From the NCBI GenBank assembly GCA_002104935.1, contig MCGT01000021.1:248001-312000 (forward strand): a stretch of 64,000 nt of DNA, read 5' to 3'. This DNA comes from Hesseltinella vesiculosa. Taxonomy: Eukaryota > Mucoromycota > Mucoromycetes > Mucorales > Cunninghamellaceae. Position 1 is the first letter of the stretch. Every line of letters begins with the position of its first letter. Positions 12,104 through 23,203 of this stretch are shown piece after piece. A program made the translations under genes and the position numbers. The notes below the pieces were generated by a model that saw only the letters and a list, made by a program, of their open reading frames with translations, made no database searches and was not told the DNA's origin.

Positions 12104-12391
12104 TCAGGGTTCAGGTCCAGTAGGATCGGCCAGGTTAGGCGGGGCTGGTTGCCATGTCAGACATTTCTTAAAGCAGTCTTCTTCAGCATCAGGGCACGTT
12201 TGCTCGAAGCACTTCATAAACACGTCAAACGGTACATTTTCTCCTTGCACTTTAGGATTTGGGTATGTGACAGGAGTTGACGGTGAAAATCCGTAAGGTG
12301 GGTAGAAGTACGGCCCTTCTCCTATTACAGGAGCGCTCATTACCACACTTATCATGGATATATGTAGTGCAGAAATTAGCCAGGATAGCAT
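12104..12391 (-). CDS. Small secreted four-Cys protein, paralogue of the 10896 gene
   Basis: Single exon of 95 residues from ATG 12391 (MLSWLISALHISMISVVMSA reads as a signal peptide). A Pro/Tyr-rich segment (YFYPPYGFSPS) is followed by C-x4-C-x6-C-x3-C, the same spacing as in the product of 10896-11369, preceded in both by a Phe (F-x2-C). The tail is Pro rich. Longer open reading to the left of the ATG exists on this strand, but only with a non-ATG start. Function is unknown. The gene lies in the same orientation as its paralogue, with a spacer of 0.7 kb, suggesting a small tandem family. Confidence 0.6.
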   Translation of the reverse strand: MLSWLISALHISMISVVMSAPVIGEGPYFYPPYGFSPSTPVTYPNPKVQGENVPFDVFMKCFEQTCPDAEEDCFKKCLTWQPAPPNLADPTGPEP

Positions 12392-12883
12392 TTTTATGAA
12401 GTGGATGAACGAGAGCAATCGGTAAGAATTTTAGAAGCCAGTGAGTATAAAAAGAAAAGAATAATTGAAAAAAGAAAAACAAATTTTAAAATAGGATAAT
12501 ACACGATGGGCTTTTATCCCTTTTGTACGTCCGTGAGGGAAAGAAGGGGAAAGGAGAGAGAGGGTGGCTGACTGAGGATAGAAACTATGCCATCCCAGCA
12601 AATGCTAAACTGCCCTATGAGCAGCCTGATATGTGAATATCAATGGTACAATCCAAAATATCTTTGAGCGGTTCTGTACCGCGCTGGTTTTGGTGGCTAA
12701 TTGCAAATTCAGTTACCACCAACACCTTTATTCCTAGAAAAAGAGTATATTATTTCAAAGCGCCTCGCAGCTTCAGGTTTCTTTTTTTTTTTTCAAATTG
12801 GCAATTTTATCAAAGGCTGATTTATTACACGTGCCTTCAAAGTGTAAAGGTCGCTTAGTTAGGGGAAAAGGGTAGGGGCAAGA
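12392..12883. other. Intergenic, no supported gene
   Basis: About 490 bases upstream of the secreted protein gene and downstream of the Nudix gene. It holds a purine-rich stretch (12535-12565) and a T-run (12781-12794). I see no gene here. Confidence 0.4.
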
Positions 12884-13950
12884 TCACAGGCTTTTAATTG
12901 CTAGGGCGATTTTGGGACAAGGAAATTCTAAGCGACGATGAAGATGGTATGAGATGTCAATGTAGTCAGGCTCATTGTCTGCCGTAATGTATGCATGACG
13001 CATCATGAAATCCACAACCACCAAGGCACAGTTAGGCTTCCAATCGCCGCGGAGAACGGACTCTTTGACTTGATCCAGGGTCCACAAATAAAAGCACTCA
13101 ACTTCGCCATCTTTGGGAGTAGGCTGGTAATCCAATGGAAGCTCTAGATCAAACACGAATCTAGAAGTAGAGAAAAAAGAGGGGCACGGATCAGTTTTAG
13201 TTTGGCCATGTTTTTTTATTTGCTCTTACTCTGTCTCGGGCTGCAAGCCATATTGTGAGGTGGTGTAGTAAGACACCACTGACACGTTCTTGGCATGCTG
13301 GGCGAGGGATTCTGGGATATTGGCTTCTTCATCGCATTCTTTTACCACGGTTTCCTTGGTCGAATAGCCATAGGGAATACCCCCAGCCACCTGGAAAGAG
13401 AGAGGCAAAAGATATAAATCAAAGAGAGAAAAGTCGAGGAGTCACTTACGCAGTTGTCCAGGACACCTGGCCAAGTAGGCTTTGAGAGAGACCGGCGGGC
13501 TACCCACATCTTGATCTCGCCTTGATCGAGTACAAATCCATTGACGTGCACGCCAAAGGTCGAGATACCAAAAAGTGGTGTGGCCGCTCGCTCCATGACA
13601 AAGGCAGGCTGGCCGTCCTTTCCGTACACAGCGTAGAGCTCATTGCGCCAGCCAGCCAGAGCAGAGAAGGTTTGTTGCGTACGCCAGTGATTCATCAGTG
13701 TTTCGACAGTCTTGGTACGCTCATCCATGGTTGTGATGTGTTCGTTAAAGTGCACAGCTGTATCGCAGATCACAAATGGGCAAGGATCGAGGGTTTGATT
13801 GTAGGCGACCAATTCATTCAGCACAGGAGGTAGGATCGTACCCACACACACATTGTCTTCCAGCAAGAGGCGAGCTCCATCGTTCGTTACGGTATATGGG
13901 TATTTGTCACAATGCTGTACGACTTGCAGTAGATTTGTAAATGTCACCAT
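12884..13950 (-). CDS. Nudix hydrolase of the Tpk-like / DUF4743 type
   Basis: Three exons (13950-13450, 13390-13230, 13160-12884) encode 312 residues. The N-terminal half, with FGVHVNGFV and KMWVARRSLSKPTWPGVLDN, is the DUF4743-like region found ahead of the Nudix box in yeast YJR142W and Arabidopsis NUDX20/24. The Nudix box spans the exon 1/2 junction (VAGGIPYGYSTKETVVKEC then DEEANIP). Its KECDEE core is intact, but the early Glu of the consensus is Tyr. The C-terminal part (EVECFYLWTLDQV) matches the family. Relatives of this type have been shown to hydrolyse oxidised or damaged thiamine diphosphates. Cytosolic or mitochondrial location cannot be told. Confidence 0.82.
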
Positions 13951-14115
13951 GACAAAAAGTGAGGAAAAAAAAAAGTGTGGAAAAAAAAAAAAAACTCGAG
14001 GAAAAAGGGAAGGCGCGAGAAGGGTGGAGGGAGCTTTTTATTCAAGACAACAGAGCAAATGAAGGAAATAAAATAAAAATAAAAAACCAGAGTGCAAGGT
14101 TACAGATAGTGAAGA

Positions 14116-16132
14116 TCAGTTGATGGCAACCCCCTGGCCCTGGCTATCGACGAAGCTTCCGTGAATGGTCATGGCATTGAAGTCGCCGATGGTTGCACGA
14201 GCGAGCTCCGTCATGGTGGAACCGTCCAGCACCAAAAGGAAACAATCGGAGGAACGGTTGACAATCGACAGCACCACGCCATCGTCTTCGTCCTGGGCAT
14301 CAGGACGGGGCAAAAAGATGGGTTCGGAGCAGTTACAACCCGGTTCGTCCCAGATCACCGTGGCAGCGTCGGTGTCATCGTGTGGCTGGTCACTAGCACA
14401 AGATGGATCGCCCAGGTCCATCTTGATCAATGCATTAACCACCGTGCCCGAGGTGTAGGAAGGCGCAAACTTGGATTCACACACCCCCCACACGTAGCGG
14501 TATGGCTTGAGATTGAACTTTGGGTTGATGCGAGGGAGTTCGACATCCAGGCCCAGAACTTGGTAGGTGGCCACGCGATATTCTTTGGGTGGCGATCGGT
14601 TGTGGCGGTAAGAGGCAGCGGGGTCGTAGGACTGAGCAAACACAGAGTCACGGTCTTCTTCCTTGATAAAATAATCAGGCACGTTGGCAAGACGGAAGCG
14701 GCGCACTTCACTGGGCTTCATCTCATGCTTGAGTTTGTTGTCCGTGTGCTTGTCCAGGCGGACAAATCTTGCTGGGGCCACACGATCGAGGTCCACATCT
14801 TGGCCATCGGAGCCTTTGCCGAGTGAGAAGCTGGCATCTATGATGTCCGCATTTTCGTACATGCAAAAATCCAGGTAGATCACCCGTTCATTCACACCGC
14901 GGTCGTTGACTTCAATGCGATCAAACGCGTTGATGCTGTGGAACGAAAAGCAAGGGTCAGACTCATACGATGCAACATGGCGGCCAGAGCGGCGATCGAC
15001 GACATGGAACACAGTGTTCCGGTTGGCATCCCAATAAAAGGTCTGGTAAGCGTTGTTGTAGTAGAGCGCAGACAGTCCACCATACGAATAGTAATAGGGA
15101 AAGTGCGGTATGATGACAAAGTGTTCTGACATGCTGAAGGAATGGATGTACGAGGGTTTGATGGAGGGCAGGAATGATTTGCCAAGATGCTGGGTGATGG
15201 GCTGGAACGTACGTACCTTGGATGCCCACTCGCCATGAGAATGGCGGATGGAGAATGGCTGGAAACTAAGGCTAGGAGCCAAGGTAACCATGAAGTTGAC
15301 ATAGTCGCCAGCGATTTCATCATACTGGTGATGTGACGCGCATAGCTGGCCCTGCAGTTGTTGACTCACATGAGCATAGGTGAATTTCTTCAGAGGACCT
15401 AAGGTGCACAAGTAAATTGTCGAGTTAATAACAAAAAAAAAAAAAAAAGCCGGAGAAGGCGAGAGTCGTACGTAGTGTGTCTCGATGGACAAGTTGCAGC
15501 GTGTTGGCGTCACGCTTCACCACCAAGGCTTCACCTCTGGCAACGCCGGTTTCAGCCTCGAGCATAGGCCCAATGGGAAAGTTGGGAGTGACAGTCACAT
15601 TGACAAGCTCATATTCAGGGTCCTTTTCACACATCTCCTTGTCGGTACCAAAGCCAGTCAAATGGCAGAAGAAGGATTGCATGCGACCAAATATAGTTTT
15701 GCACGGATCCGGACCAAAAGTCAGCAACGTCGGGTCTCGGTCTTGGATGCGCTTTTCCAGGCCACTGGACGTGTGTCGTGATCGATACCAAATCCTATTG
15801 TCCTTGATTTGGAACATATGCAGCATGGCCAGGCCGTCAAACGGGTGCGTGATGTGGTAGGTATCACCGTTTTCGCCCAGGATATTGTATTTGCCAGCCC
15901 CTGCACGGTAGCGAGATAAAAAAAAAATATCAGTCCCTGACAGCCCTCGCTCAGCTAAACTTGATGACTTGCCTGCACGATACATCACACCCTCGACCCA
16001 AGAAGGAATTGTTCCTAGGACTTGAAGAGGCTTCAAGGTGTCGATGGCAGGCACGTTCTTGAAGCCAAATGGAGAAGGTGCTGGTTGGCCAGGCGTGGGG
16101 TTTTGATCAGCTGTTGTTTTCACCGAGGTCAT
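14116..16132 (-). CDS. Carotenoid cleavage oxygenase (RPE65 superfamily; CarS/AcaA/Tsp3-like)
   Basis: Three exons (16132-15973, 15900-15472, 15398-14116) encode 623 residues. The beta-propeller iron oxygenase is shown by PFDGLAMLHMF near the N-terminus and His-bearing blades (CASHHQYDE, YIHSFSMSEHF, CFSFHSINAFD and the C-terminal MTIHGSF), which supply the four iron ligands. In Mucorales the CarS and AcaA/Tsp3 enzymes cleave beta-carotene and its apocarotenals to give trisporic acid precursors, the mating pheromones. Which of these this gene represents needs a tree. Intron 1 (15972-15901) is 72 nt, begins GC instead of GT, and has no in-frame stop, so retention would insert 24 residues next to the first propeller strand. 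Confidence 0.85.
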
Positions 16133-16297
16133 AAAAGTTAAAAGAAGTTTATAAATGGAGCAAGGGAAGAAAAGAGAAAGAAAATGAAAAAAGAAAGATA
16201 AATACTCGTAAACCCAGATTCAGGGGCGAACAGAACAAAGAGATTTGGCGAATCTGGTCGTTTCAAGTTACACGAGGCTGCATTGTCATTCATGCTT

Positions 16298-16750
16298 TCA
16301 GCTGATCTCGCCTTTTCTATATTTTTCCAGCAACTCGTTGTCAAGAAAGCAGCAGCAAAGGCTTCGAGCCAAGCTAAAGAAAGCAATGCAAGCAACGTCA
16401 CCAGCTTTTTCTTTAAATCACATCACTTTTGTTACCACTGCGTCATTTCTGCCCAGCAGGATAAGGAGGCAATGAAAGGGTCTGGTTCTGGAGGCATGGC
16501 ATGAGGAAAGGGATAGCTGGGCATCATACCTAAATTTGAGGGTCAAAAGATGTTCTTGATTTTTTTTTTCATCTTCCATACTTGGGTGCATGGCAGGCTG
16601 TCGCTGGTACCTGGGATGGATGATGGGAGGCGGAGGCATAGTCAATGCATAGGGCATTTTGTTGTTAAACGCTGATTGGTATGTCATTGGTGAAGAAGAG
16701 GCGAAATTGATAAAAAAAAAAAAAGGAAAGAAAAGAATGAATGAATTCAA
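16298..16750 (-). CDS. Possible third small secreted Pro/Met-rich Cys protein
   Basis: A Met/Pro/Tyr-rich reading (MPYALTMPPPPIIHPRYQ) resembles the repeats of the 10896 product. Splicing an intron that starts GTATGG at about 16580 joins it to MMPSYPFPHAMPPEPDP, and a second intron restores a Cys-rich end (SCWAEMTQC, then SLCCCFLDNE) with a stop at 16298. An N-terminal hydrophobic run (NSFILFFPFFFFINF) could be a signal peptide but lacks an ATG in place, so the true start is unresolved; the first in-frame ATG is 16687. It could be a diverged or decaying family member. The Cys spacing is not identical to the other two. Confidence 0.35.
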
Positions 16751-16753
16751 AAT

Positions 16754-16785
<32 letters not shown>

Positions 16786-16913
16786 CGCAGACGACGCGTC
16801 ATGTGTGTTCGTTGCTGGAGATCACCATGTGGCCAACGTTAAAAAGCTGCGCATCATTTGGTAGTTGATTCTAAACAGGGTGTCACTTTAATGACTCTTT
16901 TAAGCAATCTAAC

Positions 16914-18255
16914 TTAGAGCTCTTCGTGAGGAGGGAAATGAGCCCCCTTTTGCAGCACTAAAAAAGAGAAAAGCTCATGTCAAAAGCCGACCTTTCTTTT
17001 TTTTTTTTTTAGTCCAATTGTACCTTCAATAACATTGCTGTCCACATGATCGGGGAAAATGACAATGTATTCCACAAACAAGTCACCATACTTCTTTGGT
17101 TGGTTATGGACAGGCATGCCAGCGCCTTTGAGTTGTTGCACATAACCATATTGGGTGACACCCGTTCGTTCCAGCTTAATTTTGGTGGTGCCATCTAGAG
17201 CTGTCAATTCCTTTTTGAAGCCGGACAGGGCTTCGATCAGGTTGATATGTTGCTTGGTATAGAGGTTGTTGCCTTGGCGAGTGTATACCAGGTGAGGTGA
17301 AGTGGACAATTGGAAAATCAGGTTACCAGGGATCGTGTCTGGATATTCGTCTGCTTCTTGTTCCAATTCGATGGCATGCCCGTTTGGCATGCCAGGCTCG
17401 ATATGGACGACATGCTGTTCGTTACCGCGTTTGACCTTTTTCCCTTGACAAGATGGACACACGTGCTTGATTACTTTGCCTTTGCCACCACAGCGATCGC
17501 AGGTTTGCTGGAATTGTTGGATCATTCCTGGAGCAATCTGTACCCGTTGGACCTTGACACCCTGACCTTGGCAGTCGCTACAAGTCACAATGTCTTCGGA
17601 CCGTCTAGCACCGTTCCCATGACAATGATCACAAACCACTTGCTTGGATAGATCCACCTTGATTTCGGCTCCATTATACAGGTTTTCCAGTGTCACTTCC
17701 AGCTGAACATTTGCATCAGGTCCACGCTTTTCTTGTTCATGACCATGACCTGTTCAAGTTCAAAAATAGAGACAGAGAGAGCAAAAGTTAGGCTTCCACA
17801 AAAATTTCACTGTTGGAGATCTCTTTCTTACCGAAGCCGCCGCCACCGAAAAAGTGAGAGAACATATCAAAGGGATTGTTAAAAGGCGAGCCGCCGCCGT
17901 TGCCCTGTTGTTTCAATCCTTCTTCGCCATAGCGATCATAAAGCGACCGTTTCTCATCGTCCACCAACACAGAGTAGGCTACGAATGTTGATTAAATAAG
18001 GGGTTGCTTTGCACGAACAAATCAAATCATGTGTTTACCGTTGGAGATTTCCATAAACTTTTCTTCGGCTTCCTTGTTGTCAGGATTCTTGTCAGGATGA
18101 TATACTCGCGACAGCTTTTTGTAGTGTTTCTTGATTTGACTTTTAGGGGCATCTCGTGGGACATCTAAGATCTTGTAATAATCCTTTCCAGCTTCAACCA
18201 AACAGAAGAAGGCAAATGACAGAAGCAACACGAATACACAACTAGGCCACCTCAT
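16914..18255 (-). CDS. SCJ1: ER-luminal DnaJ (Hsp40) of the Scj1/ERdj3 type, C-terminal HEEL
   Basis: ATG at 18255 gives a signal peptide ([20 protein letters not shown]) followed directly by the J domain ([18 protein letters not shown] at residues 53-55). Next come a Gly/Phe region (FFGGGGFG), four CxxC zinc motifs ([32 protein letters not shown]) and the C-terminal substrate-binding domains. The last exon, 16958-16914, encodes [14 protein letters not shown] and a stop, and HEEL is a variant of the HDEL/KDEL retrieval signal. Known role: co-chaperone of ER Hsp70 (Kar2/BiP) in folding and ER-associated degradation. At least four introns. Start chosen over an upstream TTG-initiated reading. 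Confidence 0.87.
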
Positions 18256-18478
18256 GCTCTTGTACAATGGATTAAAATGAAAAAGGTAGGAGAGAAGAAA
18301 AAAAAAACGTCAAAAAAAAAAATCAAGCCTTTTCAAAAAACCACGCCAAAAAAAGCTGGCTGGATGTGATTGGTCGATACTTTGTCTCTTTGCGTTGTGG
18401 CACACATTTTTTATTTGTTTTCAAGGGTAAAAAGAGGGGGAGAAGCAATTAGAAAGGGGAGAAAAAAGGTATCATCAA

Positions 18479-19264
18479 TTAATTCTTGTTCGTCAAATGA
18501 AGGGAAAGGGCAGAAAAGTCGGGTTCTAGTATAGTTTGGCGACTTCGTTTGCTGTCTTTAACGTGATGATTGTTGGACTGGCGGCGAGCGTCTTTGATGA
18601 GATGCAGAGTGGCTCGTTTGCTGAGGACCTCGTCGCCAAGGAAAGGGTATCTCAATTGGCTGGGAGACTCGATAGTGTGTGAAAGTTGTTGCATGGACTT
18701 GGAGACAACACTTTCTTGGAGCTGTTCTATGGCATTTGAGAGCCTGACCGAGACCAAGTTATATTGGTTTTGCAACTGGCTGACGACGCTGGTGAGGCGG
18801 CGTTGATAGAGCAATGCATTCATGCGATGTTTGTGGCAGCGGGGTGCCTTGCGGTCTTCATACAAGTCGAGGTATCCTTGTTCTTCACCCATGCTGTCAA
18901 TCAGCTCCCAGTAAATCCGGCGTTTTTCTTCGTCAGAGAGCTCAGCAGGTGCTTGTTGTCGCCGCTCGGGCTTCTTTGGTGCTTTCAGATCGGCAAGACA
19001 AGACGCTTCAGAGGCCACATCCGCAAACGGTTTGGAATGAACGAGTTGCCAGGTACCTTCGGCTTCCATCGTCCAAGAGGTTTGGTGCCAGCTTGGCTCG
19101 TCGTCGTCAGCTGCCGCTTCATGTGATTGAATCAGATGCCATGGTTGAAAGCCAGGAGCCTTGCCCGCCCCCAGCGAAGGGAACGACTCTTGGTTGTCCA
19201 GCCATTCGACGAAAAATTCAGTGTCGTCAGTGCTTGGGAGAGTTTCTGCAAATGCAATCGCCAT
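18479..19264 (-). CDS. Hypothetical protein, 261 residues
   Basis: Single exon from ATG 19264 (MAIAFAETLPSTDDTEFFVE). It is acidic and Trp rich in the first third (EPSWHQTSWTMEAEGTWQLV), then has an ELSDEEKRRIYWELIDSMGEE segment, a His/Arg-rich link, a helical stretch likely to form a coiled coil (SVVSQLQNQYNLVSVRLSNA) and a basic tail. There is no signal peptide or membrane segment. I do not recognise a family. An open frame that continues upstream of the ATG is probably untranslated leader. Confidence 0.55.
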   Translation of the reverse strand: MAIAFAETLPSTDDTEFFVEWLDNQESFPSLGAGKAPGFQPWHLIQSHEAAADDDEPSWHQTSWTMEAEGTWQLVHSKPFADVASEASCLADLKAPKKPERRQQAPAELSDEEKRRIYWELIDSMGEEQGYLDLYEDRKAPRCHKHRMNALLYQRRLTSVVSQLQNQYNLVSVRLSNAIEQLQESVVSKSMQQLSHTIESPSQLRYPFLGDEVLSKRATLHLIKDARRQSNNHHVKDSKRSRQTILEPDFSALSLHLTNKN

Positions 19265-20368
19265 TGCTAAATAAGAAGGTGATAAAAAGCGTAGAAGTTG
19301 TAAAGAGATAAAATAGAAAAAGGAGCCAGAGCCCTCCTTTTTATTTGGTTCTCGTTTTTTTTTTCCTGCTTGACCAAATTTGGAATGCTGCGGTGAGTTG
19401 CACCAAACTGACCAATCCCCATTCACCCCTGGCGCAGTCTTTTTTTGAACCGACGAGCTTCCTGGCAAAGTTACGATGAATAATGCAATCCATTGCTTCT
19501 TTTTTAATTATGCGTTCAATTCAGACAATGTCTGTGCCGTCCGTGCATCGGTGCTTTCCGCAGTTCAAAAAAGCTTTTATTTTTGGTTTTGCGGTTGGCT
19601 CTGCGGTCAGAAAAAATAACGGTCGCTGATTGGTGCAGTCCCATGCCTAGCATGGGCTGGTCAAGCCCAGGCTTGTGATGCCCAACAAGTTCGGTGTTGG
19701 ACATTTTGGCTCAGAAGCGGAGGTCCCAAAACGCTCAGATGAACTGCAGCGTCCGCGATTGGTTGGTGATCTGCACTGTGTTTACAGTCGTCTTCACCAG
19801 TTCAGTTCGACTAGATTTTTTAAGCATCCATCATTTTTATACTATGTTGCTCCCAATTCTGCATGAATTTGCATGCTCAAAGGCTACTCGGAGCAGCTTT
19901 TATTTTTTTTTTAAATAAATCACGAGCAAATAATAAAAACAGCTGAACAAACGTCAAAAATCGGGATTTCTACCGATTTACCTCGGTTCTGTGGACAGCT
20001 AGAACCGAGCGATAAATGTCCATGGAAAGAACTCGCATTCGACCTGATAGAAAACTAGAGCCAAGCCAGGGAGCACAGCCTTTTTCCGAAATGCTCTCAC
20101 AGGACCTTCTCTTTGGATAGTTTAGAGTAACAGATCAAGATCTAGCCAAAATAATAAACTGGATAGGAAATGTCGACAGGACCCTTGTCAAGGAGTAAGA
20201 AGTGCGCATGAATCTTTTTGGGTGGAGTTTTTCACGTGCATTTTTTTTTTTTTCATGTGTGTTCGGGGAATGGAAACCTGCTTGTTTTTTTCTTTTTCTT
20301 TTTTCTTTTTCCTTTCTCCCTCTACGCTTTCAAGTATTTTTAACAGGATAATCTATCCAGCATACCAA
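19265..20368. other. Intergenic, divergent region without a supported gene
   Basis: About 1.1 kb between two divergent genes. Short open frames on both strands (for example 19675-19866) lack recognisable content. T-rich tracts occur at 19898-19912 and 20240-20330, the latter probably leader of the gene at 20369. No tRNA or repeat of the local families was seen. Confidence 0.4.
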
Positions 20369-21371
20369 ATGAATACTGTGGGTTTGGTTGATCCACAGAC
20401 AGATCAATGTAGGTCAACTTCGACCTCGTCTTCTTCAAGGCAATCTTACATGACAGATGAAGGTTACTTTTCAGACGACAAATCCCGGATTTCTTGGGCC
20501 ACGGACGATCCTGATGTTTCAGACGAACAACAGCAGCAATACGAGCACAAAAAACCTGAACGTGAAATACCCATTCTGAAAAGCACCAGAACAATGTAAG
20601 GCGAAGATTTTTTCAGTCTGATTCCCAACAAATGAACTGAACTCTTTTTTTTTTTTGGCTAGTCGAATCACGTACACACCAATGACTTATACCCTCTCAT
20701 TCACCATTATTTTACTATGCTCTCATATCTTACTTACTCATCCTTGGACACATTCTTTCCCACCCATCTTCAATTCATTTCACATTTGCTTTCATGTGAC
20801 CCACTTGCTGGCTCATTTGTTTGGCTGGCTGACGCTGGAACGACTTGCCGTTGTGTATGGTACTTGGCTTTTTTGGACCGGTTGGCTTCTTGGCATTTTC
20901 GTATTTACAAGCCAGAGACTTGCTATTGATTTTACACATCCAACAACGTCCTTGTTCTGGCTGTTGATGATGGAACGCAGGAATGCTTGGGGCATTCTGG
21001 TTTGGGAATATGTGGGGCGGTTGGACCAAAATCTGACTCCGACCCACCCAACGCTTGCCCTGAAATGGTGGCAAATCGGCAGTATTCGATTACTAGCCTT
21101 TCGCATTTGGTGCCTGCTTGGTACTGGTAGCTTCTGGGGTCTGCTGTATATCTCTGTGGCAACTCTGGATGGGTTTTCCTTGCTGTATCTGCTGCAGTTC
21201 CGACATATCATGAAGCTACTTGTGGTTAGTGCTGCTGGTGGATTGATGATGATCGTCTTTTGGAGCTTTTGGACCTTTCAGTACCGTGGTATCTTGTGGC
21301 AAAAAGAACTACGGAAAGGTGTCGTTGTTTGGTACAGTGAGGGCCTAGCCTTTGCTGGTGAAGTTGAATAA
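20369..21371 (+). CDS. Polytopic membrane protein of unknown function
   Basis: Two exons joined across an intron of about 65 nt starting at 20597. The first, from ATG 20369, encodes a soluble, Ser/Gln/Asp-rich N-terminus (STSTSSSSRQSYMTDEGYFS). The second encodes about 240 residues with five to six hydrophobic segments, for example TYTLSFTIILLCSHILL, YGTWLFWTGWLLGIFVF and LVVSAAGGLMMIVFWSF, separated by short polar loops. This is an integral membrane protein with a cytosolic-looking tail, which carries possible phosphorylation sites. I do not recognise a family. Confidence 0.6.
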
Positions 21372-21631
21372 AAGTACTGTAACTTGGATATAAAAATGCA
21401 GTTTGGGGATAGTGAAGGCTGCCAAGTGACGATAGAATGTCAGGGACGATATAGCCAATAAACCTTGCACAAGCTTCCCAACGCATAATAATATTTCCAT
21501 CACTTTGTTCTGGTGAAAGGGTCACGCGCCCGCTCTTCAAACCCTTCTTCCTTGCCAATTCAAACTCATCTCTTCGTCCTTTTTCTTTCCTGTTTTTCGC
21601 GTCTTTTTTTTTTTCCCTTGCTTTCGTCCTG

Positions 21632-23203
21632 ATGGGTAAACGTCGTTCTCAACAGCTGTCTGATCGACCATCAACAAAACCTTTGCTAAGCATTAACGAT
21701 GAAACGGAGGCCAAAGTGGCGCTCATTCTTGAAATGCAAAGGTACATCAAGGCGAAACTGTTGAATGCGAAGGATCATGGCAAGACCAAGACCGAGATGG
21801 ACAATGTTCTACGGCTACCGAAAGGCCTACTGGAGAATATTGATGATACCTGTCGTTGGAAGCCCGGTTCCTTTACCGCAAAGCACAACAAGAAGATCGC
21901 GTTCATGCAAGTCTGGAAAAGCACGCTGAAGGAGTCCTTTGCATCTTTGTCCTCTGAAGCCATGACTACCGCATCAACACTGCAAGCGTCCTACTCCTCT
22001 GCTGCGTCGCCCTTGTCTACCGATCTATCTTCTTCCTCAGCTCCACCTGCCACCACGAAAAGAAGAGATTCGTGGAACTCACAATGCAAGACAGAACAAG
22101 CTCGGCGTCTTCTCTGCAATTTTTGACATGGACGAAGTCACGAAGGCTTGCACAAAGAATGGAACCGAATTCATTTGCCGAATGGACGTGACGCCCGCCT
22201 TTGATACGCTGCTCTTTGGTAAAACGGTCAAACCACGTCAGCAGTCGATGTATGAAAAGCGACTCATGGCCACCTCCTCCGATTTCGACACGACTTCCAT
22301 GCCTACCAACAGCATCCATGATCATGACCTAGACACCATTGGCAAAGCCATCTCACTTGCTGAAAAAGAACGCGACCGCCTCACCAAGGCAAAGCGAGAC
22401 ACTACGAAGCAGCTGGGCAGCACTCGCCGTGCCATGAAGAAGTCAACAATCGTCAACCATCCATCAACTACCAATACAAGCAAAGGCAAAGGTAACTGAA
22501 TTAGAGGGAATGAATCAGGGGAAGGGGCCACATCATTTATTTATTTTGGTAGGCAAGGCAGAAACAGCCAAGTTTGCAATGGTTAAAGAAGAGCGACAGT
22601 TGAAAGTGGCAGTCCAGAAGGCTACACGTGATGTGCATGCTGCTCAAGACACCCTTGCCGATCTACGGCAGACACAGTATCAACTACAAAAGGTAAGCCC
22701 ACATGAAGTGGGATAGGAATGCGGAGGCACAGGCGGCTGGAGGTACTTACATTCCGCTTTTTCTCCTTCCTGTAGGTAGCTGACGCCAAGAAGTCCAAGA
22801 AAACAAAGCCCTTGCCACCTATTCCTCCAACCAAAATAAGCAAGACCACTCGTGTTGAGGAGGATCCTCGTCATACGTTGCTTGACCTTAATCTCAAGGA
22901 ATGTCATATATCTGGCACGGACTCTGGCATTGTGACATTGGCAACAACGGTGACGCACAATTTCGAGGAGCTGGAAAAACTGAAAGCTGGTCAGTTCTTC
23001 AAATTACCAAAGGCAAAAAAGCTGGTTGCAAAGGATATTGCGTGGAAGACAGGACAGATCCAGCTGCAGCAACGATTGCAACGTACCAAAGTAAAAGTAA
23101 GAGGCGCACAATCCCTAATTTCAATGAACAACGTTGACTCGTTTTTTTTTTTTTTTTGCAGTACACAGTATTTTTTGTGATGATGATTGGGCGCGCAGGA
23201 TAA
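21632..23203 (+). pseudogene. Broken gene with a RuvC-I-like motif; candidate Fanzor (TnpB-like) fragment
   Basis: From ATG 21632 the frame runs to a TGA at 22124. Coherent coding resumes one frame over (KLGVFSAIFDMDEVTKACTK), so a frameshift or unrecognised intron lies near 22020-22070. Three further exons follow, with a basic coiled-coil region and then KECHISGTDSGIVTLATTV at about 22905-22952. A Gly-x-Asp-x-Gly motif of this type, after a long helical N-terminal half, is how the RuvC-I block of Fanzor nucleases looks; this is inference from pattern. The last intron (23096-23161) ends exactly at the left edge of a transposable element, and the final 13 codons with the stop at 23201 come from that element's terminal repeat. 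The RuvC-II/III half is absent. It could instead be another Mucorales transposon-related protein. Confidence 0.45.

Noticed and set aside
16138..16401. Reverse open frame upstream of the carotenoid oxygenase
   Set aside because: Its best-supported part is better explained as the last exon of the small secreted protein in another frame.
19516..19866. Short open frames on both strands in the 19-20 kb spacer
   Set aside because: No signal peptide, domain, codon pattern or splice structure supports them.
20369..21371. Assigning the membrane protein to a transporter family
   Set aside because: No transporter signature or conserved charged motif in the hydrophobic segments could be recognised.
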